Shown here: in pieces, positions 45,267-58,900 of the stretch
Layout: every line of letters starts with the position of its first letter
Numbering within the stretch: the first letter of the stretch is position 1
Assembly: GCA_031308135.1 (NCBI GenBank)
Contig: JAHLJT010000631.1
Coordinates: 226,692,612-226,756,611, forward strand
DNA: 64,000 bases
Source of the DNA: Acheta domesticus
Taxonomy: Eukaryota > Arthropoda > Insecta > Orthoptera > Gryllidae
Direction of reading: 5' to 3'
Program-made: the position numbers and the translations under genes
Notes under the pieces: generated by a model
What the model was told of the DNA's origin: nothing
What the model saw: the letters and a program-made list of their open reading frames with translations, nothing else
The model's database searches: none

Positions 45267-46660
45267 ACTTTCCCGTATTAGTTTTCTATTTTCCTGGGTC
45301 TTCGCTAGCTATTCGGAATTGCCACATACTCTTTCTTGCCAGCTACCATCTATCATCGCCAAAAGTACATTTTTTTGTCATTTTCTTAATTTTTCGGTTT
45401 CCTATTGGTAGAACGGAAACATTAATTTTAGAATATTAAAGAACACAAAAACCTAGCCGTAAATGGCAATTTTCTTTTAAAAATTAGGTGCCGTTTAAGA
45501 GAAAATGGCGTTTTAGCACTACTAAAAATGCGAAATTTGAAGCTCATTTTCACAGAAAATTTTTGAGTTTTCAAAATACTGTATTTGAAGTTATTTGAAG
45601 CACTTACACTCACAAATATAATCATCTTGACAAATTGCGGATAATGTGCATATTAAAGATGTGAGAGATCTTTAAAAAAATTTACATTTATATAATTTTT
45701 GAAAAAAACAAAAAAAAACTCAAAATAAACTTCACGCTATACTAATGAGTGTAATTAGCACTATCCGTTACAAAAGTTTCAAGAAAAAAATTGCAGCCAT
45801 ATACGAGAAAATGACGTTTGAGCATTTCTGAAAATGCCGAAATTTGAGCTACTTTTCACAGAAAACGGTAGTGTTTTCGAGAAACTTTACTTGACATTAT
45901 TTAAAGCATATATACTCGTAAATATAATAATGTAAAAAAATCGCCGATAATGTAAATATTAACGACGTGAGAGACAAGTAAAAAAATTTACATTTTGTAA
46001 TTTTTGAAAAAACCAACCAATAGACCAAAATGGCTTTTATGTCATTGATAGAGTACATTTACCACTATCCCTACCAAAAGTTTAAAGAAAAAATTTGGAG
46101 CCGTTCTTGAGAAAATTTTGTTTTTGTAATTTTTTAAAATTGCACATATTGCACGCAATATTGCACGAAAACTACCAAAATTGTGAAAAACATTTACATG
46201 ACCTTTATTAAAGAACTCAATATGCAGAACAAATTTTATTTGAAGAAAAAGTCTCTATCTTCAATTTTGTAGTTGGAGAAAGACGCCGAAAAAATTCAAA
46301 CTTTCACAATTCAAACTTTCAAAATCACAAAGCTTCGACTAGAATCAGATCGACTGGGGAATATCAGTTTTGAAGAAAATCGACCGAACGGTTTAGGCGC
46401 TAGCGTTGACCACAGACGGACGAAATGCCGTCAATCGATTTTTAAGTATAAAGAAGCAACAAATCATGGATTTTGACCACACCACGAGTTAGAGGATTTT
46501 TTTTCCTTAATTTAGCAACTGGTTTCATCCACTTATTCGTTTTCACGGCCCGGCAATTAATTTTTTTCCGCCGAAAATTGGCCATTTTTTCGAGCAGCAT
46601 TACATAACTTTCCCTATACTACGTATATCACTCCGTGTATACGTACGTATACGGGAAAGT
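45267..46660 (+). repeat. F1 family, best-bounded copy
   Basis: Left end ACTTTCCCGTATTAGTTTTC. The right end is a hairpin running from ACTTTCCCTATACTACG to CGTATACGGGAAAGT (about 46608-46660). The CAGACGGACGAAATGCCGTC segment at 46413 occupies the microsatellite position of the 24766 copy. No open frame of note. Confidence 0.8.
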
Positions 46661-46665
46661 AAAAA

Positions 46666-46763
46666 AAGAGCGAAATCCAATCTTTTGGAGATCCTCTTAA
46701 ATGTCTATGAGAAATCATTTTCGAATTCTCTTTCACTTTTTATTACAATTATCTAATTTTGAT
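46666..46763 (+). repeat. 98-bp near-identical direct repeat, right copy
   Basis: Partner of 44587-44684; the pair brackets 1.98 kb of F5 and F1 sequence. Confidence 0.95.
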
Positions 46764-47156
46764 ACCACTTGTATACGTCCTCCATCTGAATTTTTATTAT
46801 GCTATCTGTAATTCAGTGTTACTTCTGGTTCTGAACTCAGGGCCGAAACATCAGCAACAACAGATATACACTGTCCAAATGGCATTATAACCTGGAAATA
46901 TGTAATATTGAATTGCATAGAGAATGTGCCAAAAACCACGAAATAAACTATAATCCCACTGTCATACTCTTAGCTGATTTCTGCTGAGATTATTAAAATT
47001 TCGATCTTCGTCCCCCCTCTCCCAGAATCCTCATCAGAAAGGAAATGATTCTCTGGAGAAGAAATAGAAACGTCTGCGTACAATAATAGTCTTATTCTTT
47101 CAAAATGCTAATGATATCGTCGACATTTAGGCTACAAAGGGAAAATAAAACAGGCA

Positions 47157-47540
47157 GGTCATTCGATCCCACTGTTCCAAAAATGGAACATCAAGATGTA
47201 TTACATAATTTCTAGGTTTTAGTCAAATGAGAGGACGATAGGTTCTTCATCAAAATACATGTTTTCTTCAATGTTTACGAATATTGATAAGCAAATACAT
47301 CACATTGACTGTAATTACATACTTCCGGTTTCTTTTCAGACACCTTGTCACCAAATGGAGGTATTTTTAAGCTATTATTCTTCCTCGTCACTAAGATTTC
47401 ACAAAATGTGAGCATGTAAACCAGACAACTAATCCTTCCTCTCAATAGTAAAGGTAACTAGCACGGAAACAAGAGCGAATAATGATGTTTCTGAGATAAA
47501 AGAAAAATGTTCCAATAATGGAACAGTGGGATCAAATGGG
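47157..47540. mobile_element. piggyBac-like MITE, longer copy
   Basis: Inverted ends: CATTCGATCCCACTGTTCC (47160) and, in complement from 47540, CCCATTTGATCCCACTGTTC. TTAA follows at 47541-47544. Each end contains TGTTCCA..TGGAACA. The left TTAA is not preserved. Confidence 0.55.
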
Positions 47541-48156
47541 TTAATATATGAGAAAATTGCAATAGAATGAAGCATGTTAGATACTTATCAAAGGAAATCA
47601 TTTAATACGAGACGGGTGTTCTTGTAGATGCCACCTAGCTGTCCCAAAGTCACGTGACACGGGCTCGAGAGGACCTATAAAAATAAGTTACTTTTGGGGA
47701 AAGCAAAGCGTGCTGAGAATTAAATTTTTAGCACTAGAGCTAAAAATGATATTTCATTACATAGTGACATATTCGTTATATTCAGATAAAACTGTGAATG
47801 TAACAATGAAAACAAAATACTTTCATCTGATTGTATGAGCTACTTAATACAACGTAGATTTAATATATATGTTTGAATTAAAATATAATGAAACTCAGAA
47901 AGGCTGTCTACAAATAGTGTATGACACACGCAGCAAAAGTGATTTTATTTAGTTCGTAAAATTACGTCACTCGGCTTATCGGCCTCATGTTGCAACATTT
48001 CACGCAAAATAAAATGAAGCATTTACCACTCGTATCATAAAAATCTAATTCTATATCTCTGTCTACAGTAAAGGCAGATTCTGCGCATTGTTAACAGGAT
48101 ATGACAGGCCATTTTTTATATCCATTAAGAAAGACTGTTTCCAAGACAACTGTCTT

Positions 48157-48184
48157 GTTTATTTATTTATTTATTTATTTATTT
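48157..48184. repeat. (TTTA)n microsatellite
   Basis: Seven TTTA units. Confidence 0.9.
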
Positions 48185-50389
48185 ACGTCAAAAACAGTTA
48201 AAAACTGCGTATGACGAGCTATGGGGAGAAGTGAATTTTGTGCACGTTTTCATAATTCTGTGGTCTCTATCCTAAACCGTGAGAAAAGTACTTAATTCAT
48301 GGGAATTTAACGAAGTATCCCTTAATAATGCTCTCTAACCTATTGCTCTTTCCCGAGGTATCAAACACTTTATTGCAACATAAACTTACAAACTTTTTCC
48401 ACATATTTTTATGTTATAATTTTTATACAGATGTAGAAAAATTATCTTATTTCGTAAGCTAAGTGCGCGTTTCTTTCATGGTCTCGGTTGAGTTTTTGGT
48501 CTGGACCTACGGTGTCGGAAAAATTTCAACTTCAACGCTGAAAAAACACCTACGTCCAGGATTGCCAGATCCCTTCTGGGAAAATCTGCCAAATAACCCA
48601 GTGGGGAAGAAAGGTAACCGGTGAATAAAGCCCGACTCTGACACTGCGGCTAATAATTTCAAAATAGCTGCACGTTCACAAGAAGTTTAAAATAAATACA
48701 CTTGTGTATAAAACCTACCTACTAAGCCTTGCCTTATGACTTAAATACTTGAATTGCTAGAAAAAGGGGCAAAATGTATGTTAAAAATGGGCTCCGACAT
48801 TTTCATAACAGCTGCATGGTGTTCAAAACTCAAACATTTGTACAGTTGCCGACACATAAAATGGGTAACGGCCAAATTCAGAAGTGCCAGTCTTTTTGCG
48901 CATTCTGGCACACTGTACGAACGATAACCTGTACACTGTACGAACCATCTGGTTCTTTCATAGTTAACTATTACAAAAGAACATTCGGAACCAAGTGCCA
49001 ACGACTGAGAAGTTGATAGGCTAGATTTCCCGCAATCATCTAGTTTGAACGTTCTCTATGATACGCGTTTATCCGAATGATTGAGAGTATTGGCGTAGAA
49101 GGCACAGGGGGCAGGAATAGTCTCCATCGCGTCGTCATGCAAGCCATTCGATCGTCTACAAGAAATATATCAATAAAGATAATATAATACAATACGACAT
49201 AGAAAGTTCAGCACATGCAATAGAATTAGTGGATTTGAAAAGGAAATTTGGAATTTTTTAATTCTGATTTACTTGCAAAAAAATCAATTGAATATCCCCT
49301 ATTTTAACGCAAAACAACTTAAGTACGTGAACGAATATTACGGATCCGAGACGAAGAAATGAAGTGTGCGATGGCGGCTCCAGGATCGGAAAAATAATTG
49401 GGAGTGGGAAGTTTTGGCGAAGTAAATAGTGTTCAAAGATCAGTGTTTACGAAATTTAAGGTTTCTACAACAATTAAACTAGGTATTCAGTAATAATTTT
49501 GCATCGCTTGTCAAAATTGTTAGTTTGCAATATTCACCTCAAAGACAATTTGAGAACCCTTCCTCCGTATAGCGCACGTTTCGAAATTGTTTATTGGATT
49601 ATTCGGATTTGTTAATTGTTGAAAAATTGTTAATTCGCAGTTTTCGGTCCCCTTTCCTCTTCAGAACTGCAAAATTTGGAAATTGTTTATAAATTTACAA
49701 ATTTTGCGAAATTATTTTATTGTCTTTTCTAAATTGCCTTTGAATGAGATGCCGATATAAAATTCCGCAATCCAATCGGCACTACCGCCTTTCGTTTTCG
49801 AGATATGTAATTGTTTCTAAGAAATTAGCATGTCATGACAACTCCCATTTCTTTGGAAGTCAAAAAAATGGCAGTTCTCTCACAAATCTACCCTTCATGC
49901 CGTTTTCCAAATGCAACGTGCATTGAGCGACACTCTTTTCTCATGCGTCCCTGACACCAGAATGGTATTGGAAACTACCTTCAGAACGCAAGTCGATTGC
50001 TTTGCGAGTCACAATCAAGGAAACATGAGTTGTTCCCTAAATATGTAAATGCCAATAAAGTCATTTTATGAGTTCTTGTGTAATATTGTCTCCCTTCTAA
50101 ATTGAAAAACTAGTGATGGACATACTTTTTCGATTTCTTTATAACAATTACGTAATATAAAAATTCAAGTTAACCCCGAGCAAAAATTTTACAATTCCAA
50201 CTGGATTGCATATCTTGTCGCGGCCAATGACGTCTCATCTCTTAATTAAAAATCGCGGCATTGTTCCAAAAACGTCGTTTTGGGAGTGTTTAGCACCCGC
50301 GAAATCACTCTCCGAACTGAGATTTGAATTTGAGAGCATAGGTTTCGAGATTCCATAACATAATCCAGCTGGTGATAGACCACAAGTAG

Positions 50390-51120
50390 TCTCACCAACT
50401 ATGGGCCACCCCTATAACTCCTAAACGGCTCCCGATATCAAAATACAGTTTTTGCTCTACAGTGTGGAGTCATGGAGCAATTGAAATGGTGTAGAGATAT
50501 TGCTTGAAATACTTTTAGTTTTGGAGAAATTAAATCAACTTTGATTTTTTAAATCGAACCATATATTTTTCTTACTAGCAACAGATAAATCATAAAAAAG
50601 GGAATGCAATGATGTAACATATGTTCATATTTTGATTGTATTTTGTGTAATAAATTATACTTTCTGGCAAGAGATTTTAAATGAAACCTGCACTTTTTGC
50701 TGTAGCAGCCGTCGCTATTGTCACTTTTGGTGAAGGCCTTCGCAGCGTCTCCTCGAAAAGAGCCGGCGCCGGGAATGCAGCCTTCCTGAATGGCAACAGT
50801 TGCAAGAATTGACACAGAAAATCTCGTGCATTTTATTTAAAATCACTTGTCAGAAAGTATAATTTTGTGCTCAAAATACTATTAAAACAATAACATGTTA
50901 CGCCATTGCACTCGTCTACTTATGATCTCACTAGTGAGAAAAAAGCATGGTTCCATTTAAAAAATGAAAGATGATTAATTTTCTCGAAAACTAAAAATTT
51001 TTCGGACAATATCCTTACGGCACATTACTTGCCCTATGATTCCGTACTGTTGGGCGAAAAATACATTTCTATATCGGGAACCGTTTAGAAGTTACGGGGG
51101 AGGCTCATAGTTGGTGGGGC
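50390..51120. mobile_element. long-inverted-repeat (foldback-like) element
   Basis: CACCAACTATGGGCC at the left pairs with GGCTCATAGTTGGTG at the right. The similarity continues inward for about 200 bp per side (CTAAACGGCTCCCGATAT against CTAAACGGTTCCCGATAT, then TTTTTAGTTTTCGAGAAA-like blocks), leaving a centre of roughly 300 bp. There is no transposase frame, and a target duplication was not identified. Confidence 0.75.
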
Positions 51121-51201
51121 TGCCTGTATGCCAAACCTCGCAAGTGTTGGAGCGTTTTCGTTGTCATATAAAAATAAACTAGTGTTGCAATAGAATGACA
51201 C

Positions 51202-51771
51202 AGAGTTTCTCGTAGTAGATATCTTCTGATTTCTTTAATTTAGACTAGTTTTTTGGTTTTACATCACCTTCTATCCAGCTGTCATCCATGGCTGACATTT
51301 TTTATTTAACATTTTCTCAATTTTTCAGGCCATTTAAAATAGAAAAATGTGATATTAAGAATATTACATAAGTTAAACCTAATCCTATATCATAATTTTC
51401 GATTAAAAATTTTGATCCCTTTTGAGAAAGTTTTGAAAATGTTCGGAGGCTTCATGTAAAGTACCCCCAAAAATTAATGAATGCTTTTCAAAATCGCAGG
51501 GCAACGCAGGCGAAATGGACAGGGGTTTCTTCAATTTGGAAAAAATCCTACGCATGGCTTAGGCGCTAGTGTTGTTCACATACACCGGACAGACGGGCGT
51601 TTTGCCGTCAATTGGTTTTTCGGTATCAAGGACCCACAACACATGTTTTCTGGATAAGCCACGTGTTAGAGGATTTTTTCTTAATTTATTAGCATTATAT
51701 TTTTTCTCAGCATTACATTACATCCCTACACTACATATATACTCCGTGAATATGTACTTATACGGGAAAGT
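51202..51771 (+). repeat. F1 family copy, internally deleted
   Basis: Degenerate left end (GAGTTTCTCGTAGTAG) and a good right end (TACTTATACGGGAAAGT). Carries ACCGGACAGACGGGCGTTTTG at the microsatellite position. Confidence 0.75.
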
Positions 51772-53984
51772 TAAAATAATAAAAAAGGAGAAAAGAAATA
51801 ACATAGTGATGAAAATGAAAAGGATTCACGACAAGGAAACCCAGCCACATACAATGAGAAAAAACAAAAAACATCCAGTAAAACGTAGTTGGGAATATAA
51901 ACTTTGTTGATGCATTCTTTATGGGAGAAAAAATCAGGAATAATGTGATAAAATGTCAATCACGAAGAACAGGAATAAATTAAAAGGTAAAGACCCTTAT
52001 ATAGAAAATGTTCTCACAAGACAGGAAAGAGTGATCTATGCTGCAGTCTGGCAAGTAGCAATACAAGAAAGAGAAGAGGGGAAAATAATGAAGATCCGCT
52101 ATAAAAAATAGAAATATATGTAAAATTGGAGTATTCGGAAAACACCATGAACAAAAACTCAAAATACTAAGAAAAAGTTCATGGACAAAAATCATCAACG
52201 CTAAAGAACACACGACTGCATCCAAGACACCATATAATAAAGAACAATACGTGAAAAAAAACAAGAAACAATCAAAGATATTTATTACAATAGCAATGTC
52301 AGGACATTGCTAAGTGAGGAGAGAAAATGGAACTCATTCACGCTTCGTATATACGTATGTATACAGGAAAGTAAAAAATCCACTAATTTACAAAATTATA
52401 CTTTTGTCTTCACAATGTTATGAATGAAACGGGCAAAATTCGTGATAGCGAACAAGGAATTCTAAAAATTGTAATAGACGTGCGGCATTGAGATAATAAC
52501 ACGATTTTATTGTAGTAAAATAAATAACAGGATTTTAAATCGGGAATATAACGAATTTTAAAATATTGTACTGTTATTTTCTTTTTTGCACAAAACAAAA
52601 CTCTTTGTATGTCTTAGAACACAAAAAGGACAATGGAATTGCGGTCTTAATACTTCGGATAACTCGAAATTACGTACTTCGGAAAGAGAGTCGTTTAGTA
52701 ATCTTGTAATCGTAAGTCGTAAGAAATCTTGCAGAATTTTCGCGATATATCGACAAGAAATAAGACGTTTTTTGTGTCTGTGAGTAATTCACTAAAACCC
52801 GTCTTGACTTTTCCTTTTGCCTTGATATGAGTTATATTCCTACTACCTATATTGTTTGTCTCCTTTACTTAGAAAGAAGCAAAATAGTAAATGCATGCAC
52901 TGACTCAGAAACGCTTTTCATAGAGAATGTGAATAAAGATGATGGAATTGCTGGTGATCAGCAATTACAATTATTCTTAGTGTGTCAATACTTCGAATTT
53001 GCAATCTCTACTTTGAAAATAACAAGTTTTCCAGAAGGTAGTTCTGATGAATCTTTATGGGACGTCTTTTAGTTGGGTGTTGAAATTTCATAGCTTTAAA
53101 GTAAAGTAAAATAAAATAAATTTCAAAATTAAATTTGTCGAAACATTTTTGAAGGTGAAAATGTATTTGGACATTGATTATGCTATTGGAGTTAATTACA
53201 ATATTATACAAATCTAACGATTTCAGATGTATGCAGAAATATATTTTGTGTCTTGTATTTTTTAAAAGACAACAAAGATAATACAGATTTTGAATAAAAA
53301 ATGAATAGAAATTTTTTTGATATCCAGAAAATATTTTTACCAAAAGTTAACGCAAAAACGACTGCTTCGACTTATACACCGGGCGACAATATTATCTCTC
53401 TCTGCTTGATTCGATATTATAGTTCAGAAAAGAGTTGAATAAAATCATCTTTCTTTAGAGGGATTATCGATTTTCTCTCATAAGCCTCAAGCTACCAACG
53501 ACTTGCCAATTTTCCTGGGGAAGCACTTTCGACTCGGGTGAAATCAGATAAGGGGCTACACAGCGTTGCCAAAGGAAAATCAATAATTGCACTTACGCCA
53601 AAGCAAACTGAACTATTCGTATTTCATATTCATTCTTCTATTCATTCATTCTCAGAATAGCAAAGCCACATAAGAGCTAATTACCTCATTAGTGAAAGAC
53701 ATGTCTATTTCAGAGACGCTAAAATTTTGCTTTTTAGAAATAAAAAAATTTAATACTCGCAGTACCGCAGTTTGAAATTACAGCAACTCGCTATTTTTCC
53801 AGCTTTACTTGTTATATAAAAATCCCATTTCTGAGATAAAAAGGCTAACTTATCTAGTCCTACTCCAAAATAGCACGATTTTCTCATATTTGTTAGTCTC
53901 TTAATACGTTTATTCTTAGTTAGCTTTTCGTTTTTTTTCACCCTCTTCACAGCAACTATCTATTGGCGCCAGTAACATATTTTT

Positions 53985-54960
53985 ACTTTTTCATACTTAC
54001 TTCGTTACAAGAGAAAGTTTTGTAATCGTATGCCGGTGAATTTTCGATAGAAAAACTCTTATTGCCAGGTCCTGTTAACGAAAAACTGAGTAAATCGTGT
54101 TTGTTTACGAGAATATAGCAAATTATTTCCTCCAACACGTTGTGTAAGGGAACGTCCATAAATTACGAAACGGTAAAAAGGGGGAGGGGGTCTGAGCCTG
54201 TGTTATGCTGCGTTACATGGGGGTAAGGGGATATTAATTGTTACGTAACATTATTTTTTTACATTTTTCAATATTTGCTGAAATGATTTCTTTTTTGAGT
54301 CCTGTATTAAAACATTCAAATATTAACACATATAATAATAAAACTTAATTTCGACGGCAAAACGTCTGAGTTTGCCAGAAACATTTTGATTTTCGAAGTT
54401 CTTTGTAAATATTTTAAAATTTTCTCAAAATGACTCCAAAAATTTTGATTAAACTTTGGCCTCGAATAGCGGAAAGAACGCCTAAGTGAAGAATATTAAA
54501 TTAAAATGAAGTTCATTTCATTTTACTCAGTGAATTTAGCACTATCCATGCAAAACGATTAAAGAACACAATATTGATGCAGTTTTGAGAAAATCTTAAA
54601 TTTAATATTGTTTAATGTTGCTCATATTTCAATCAAGATTGTGCAAAAACAAGTAATATATTCAGAAAAGTTTACATGATATTTTATAAAGAACTGATTG
54701 TCAAGAAATAATTTCACTTGAAGAAAAAATCGCGTCAACTAAATCACTACAATATTTAAAGAATTATTTTCAAATTGCAGGATTTCGAGTCGGGCCAGAT
54801 CAAAAATGCAATGTTTTTAGCAAACATTCTACGAATAGTGTAGGCACTAGTGTGTTCACAGAACGACAAGTGGACCGATGGACGGATGTTTCGAGAAAAA
54901 CTACTGTTTTCGTATCAGATGACCCCAAAACGTGCACTTCCATTGAAATCTCGAAATTGA
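53985..54960. repeat. F1 family, two degraded pieces head to head
   Basis: 53985-54115 is an inverted right end (AAAACTCTTATTGCCAGGTC). 54350-54960 is forward interior ending in GGACCGATGGACGGATGTTT and GTATCAGATGACCCC. Confidence 0.55.
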
Positions 54961-55904
54961 TTGTAATTTTCTGAGCGAATGAATAGGAACGATGAAAGAC
55001 GTCTCATAGAGGAAATCTCAAATTCATTTTCGTATTTTAAAATTATTTCTCGTCTGCAAATTTATAATCAGTTCATTTTTGAACATTAATCAAATGGTAT
55101 ACAGTACAACAAAAATTACATTTTTTGTAGGTTTCATAACTATTTTTTTTCGTGTGCGCCTGCGTATGTGTAGACTTACTAGTAGATTAATTGGAAGGTG
55201 ATTCGTGTGCTGGCACAATCTCTTCTAATATATTTGGCTTCTTGTGGTGATAAGGTCATCCAGTGGAATTATGCCAACGTCTCTGTATAAAGTCCTGTTT
55301 GTCACGAACTATGTTTTAGTTTTGAATCTACGAAAAATATTCAATATACAAGTAGTTATTACTTCTGTGTGGTGTCGTATTTATCCATTCGCGTTCCATA
55401 GTATAATTTTATGACTTAGCAGCGATTCTATTTGTTATAATTTTTTGTTTTAGAATGTTTTGATATCTTCGGAAGGAATTTTCAATTTCTTGGCACATGT
55501 CTATTTCGGCAGAAATGAGACTATATGGAAGTGGGATGTATCGGATTATTGAATATGTGAAGAGGTGGGCAATAAATGATATTTTTCTGTGAATGAGTGT
55601 GCTTCTTTTTTTAATTTTTTTAAAATTTGTTTATTTTAAGTCGCATCAACTGCTATGGTTATTAGCGACTACCAATTTGTACAATACATAATATTTTCTT
55701 TAGTTATAAAAACAATGATAATTGGTGATACACAATGACAAAGATAATAACACAATCACACAATACTCTCACAATGACAATGATAAATAAACAGGAAATA
55801 ATAAACAGAAACAATAAACAGAAACAACAAACAATAAATAAACAGAAAAATTATACAGAAAAATTTAACAGTTTTGAATCATATTTAAAAGGATTATATG
55901 TCAT

Positions 55905-58900
55905 TTAGGAAATTACAAGATTTACAGAAATGTAGTATTTTTTTTGATAATCCTCGGATGTTAGGATTAGTTCTTCATCATGTTCATCAATATTCTGCTC
56001 GCGTCTGTTGTCCTGAAATAGATTACAGTAGTATAGCAAATGATGGATGTTGAGAGAGGTATTGCAGGGCACACAGATGGGAGGGGGATCTCTGGTTAGA
56101 AGATGCTTGTGACTAAAATTACAATGACCTGTTCTTATTCGTGATAAGATCACCTGTTCTTGTTTAGAAAAGTCTTTGGAGGTTTTCAAGGAGTAAAAAT
56201 TTCGAATTTTTTTGTGCAAATTGCTAGACTTGAATGTTCTCCAGTAGTTGTCCCATATCTTCTGCATTTTCTTTATGGAGTGTGACCACAGATCAGTCCA
56301 TATGTGGGAAGTTGCTAAAACTCTTCCGATTTCTGGAGTGGTCATTTCTTCCTCAACGCTTATTATGTCATCTTCAGGTATCTCTTTGTAATTTGGGAGC
56401 CAGGTCATTACTAGAGTCTTGTTGGATTGCATGCCATAGTACAGTTCATGAATGTTGTCTATCATTGTTGCACTCGAGATACCATTGCATATTTTATTGA
56501 TTGCTTCAATAGATGTGGAAAAGACGACAATTTTTTGCTGTTAGATTCCTTTGCAAGTTTGAAAGCTGTCAATATGGAGCACATTTCTGCAGTAGTTGGA
56601 CTGGAGTAATAATGCAGTGTATTTTTAATTTCAATTTTTTGAGTGAATGTTATTGCATATTTATTCTCTTGATTTTTATGAATTTTGTGAATATCATATA
56701 GTAATCTTTGTATTTGTTTACTAACTCAGTTGATTTTATCTTCCAATCTTCATCTGATATTTTATCTTTTAGGATGGAGGTTAAAGATAGGTCTACTTCT
56801 ATGTCAGGTATTATCCATGGTGGAATGTTTGGTTTTCTTTCCTCTCCATTGAAATTTTCCATGATATTTAACTTCCTGAATAAGTTTTTGATTTTGTTAT
56901 GTATTGGGGTAAATCGTTTATGATCTTTATAATAAACTTGAAGTTTTGGGTAGATGTCATGGTGAATTATTGGATTATTTACTTCAGCTGCTTTGATGGC
57001 ATATTTGAGGGTTAGCAAATCTCTGCGATGTGATAGGTTTGTTTCTTTTGCTTCTATTAGAATGCTACCAATAGGACTAGAATGAAAACAGCCTGTACAT
57101 ATTCTCAAGGCTTTATTATGAAGAACTTCAAGTTTTCTTAGATCTTTTTTACTGGCAGAATCATATACTATGGCTCCGTAGTCAATCTTGGAACGGACTA
57201 TTGCTTTGTATGTCATCAGAAGAAGAGATTTGTCAGCGCCCCAGTTTTTATGAGAAATGAATCTCAATATGTTTAACCTCTTTTTACATTCATCAACTAG
57301 TAATTGAATATCTCTTTTCCATTTCAGTTTGGAGTCAATATACATTCCCAATACTTTAATATTTTCATCAAATTTGAGACTTTGTTCACCTAGATGTAGT
57401 GAAGGCTTTTCCTCTTCCTTTTTGTGGAAAATAGGATGCATTGTGTTTTCGATGCTGAGAATTTGAAGCCAGTCTTGAGAGACCATTTATGTATTTTATT
57501 TAAGGCAGATTGCATAATGTCTTTGCTAGATTTGATAGAGATTCCTTTGCAGAGGATAGTGATATCATCAGCATACATCCTTATGATTACTGGGGGTGTG
57601 ATTCTTGTACCAGCATCGTTAATTGCCAAGAGAAATAGTGTGACACTTAGTACAGATCCTTGCGGCACTCCATTCTCGAGATACTTTACTTCAGATAGGT
57701 TCCCATTGACTCTTACTTGTATGGCTCTCTCATTTGTCAAATTTTTTATAAAGTGAAATATGCTACCTTTTAGTCCTTTTTCCTTTAAAATAGTTAGGAT
57801 TCGATGGATCCAGACTATATCGTAGGCTTTTTCTATGTCCAAACTTACAGCCAGGACATGTTGCTTGTTGATGAAAGCTTCTTGTATAAATGTATCAATG
57901 CTTACTAAGTGGGACGTAGTAGAATGGCCTGGTCTGAAACCAAATTGATTGTGAGATATTATATTATTGAAATCCAAAAACCATCGAAGTCTCTTGTTAA
58001 TAATTTTTTCAAATATTTTACACTTATTGCATGTTAGTGAGATTGGTCTATAGTTGTGTTTTTTTGTTGGATCTTTACCAGGTTTAGGTACTGGAACAAC
58101 AATAGCCAATTTCCATATTTTAGGAAATACATTTTTGTCCCATATGGTGTTGTATATTGCTAGAAGTACTTTCTTTCCATCGGGAGGTAGATTTTTTATA
58201 AGGATATTAGAAATGCTGTCAGGTCCAGGTGAGGAATTTCTGGTTTCGTTAACAGTTGCGTTTAGTTCTTTCATTGTGATAGGATCGTTGACATGAAATA
58301 ATGATGTTTCTTCATTGATGATATTCTCTTCAAGGTTCTCTTGTTCTTGTTTAAACTGTTGAAAGGCTTCTGTGTAGTTTTTTGAACTGGAATTCATGAC
58401 GAAGTTACAAGCAAGGGAATTTGCCATTTCTTTAGGGTCGGTGATGATTTTGTTTTCATCTTCTAGATAATGTATTTGGTTACTTCTCTTCTTTCCTTGA
58501 ATAGCGTTGATTTTTGCCCATGAATCCTTTATGTTATTGTGGATATTAATACTTGATACATAATTTAACCATGACTTTGCTTTGCAATCTTTAATTACTC
58601 TTCTTGCAGTGGCTCTCATTCTTTTGTAGTGAATTTTATTTTCTTCAGTTTTATGTTTCTTGTATTGGTTGAAGGCTTGTTTAGATTTTCTAATTGCTAC
58701 TTTGCATTCATCATTCCACCAGTACACAGCTTTGGATACATTTGATGGTTTAATTGATTTAATTGAATTATTAGCAGCTCTAATGATGATTTCATTAAAC
58801 GTTTCAATGATATTGTCAATGTCATTTGATTCAAGGAAAATATTGTCATCTGATAGACACTTACAGATGAGTTCTTTATAAAGGTTCCAATTAGCTGTAT

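Larger units (their letters stand above)
42599..55596. other. region upstream of the takeout-like gene up to LINE C
   Basis: No host gene recognised. Besides the repeats listed, 43236-43723, 43892-44586, 46764-47156, 47545-50389, 51772-53984 and 54961-55596 hold only AT-rich DNA. Within them are a (TTTA)n run (48157-48184) and an isolated F1 right end (52340-52375). A minus-strand frame at 44054-44367, ending in C-x-x-C, might be a transposase remnant, but I could not place it. Confidence 0.6.

Noticed and set aside
48741..49016. Overlapping 80-86-codon frames on opposite strands
   Set aside because: No family resemblance and no splice context.
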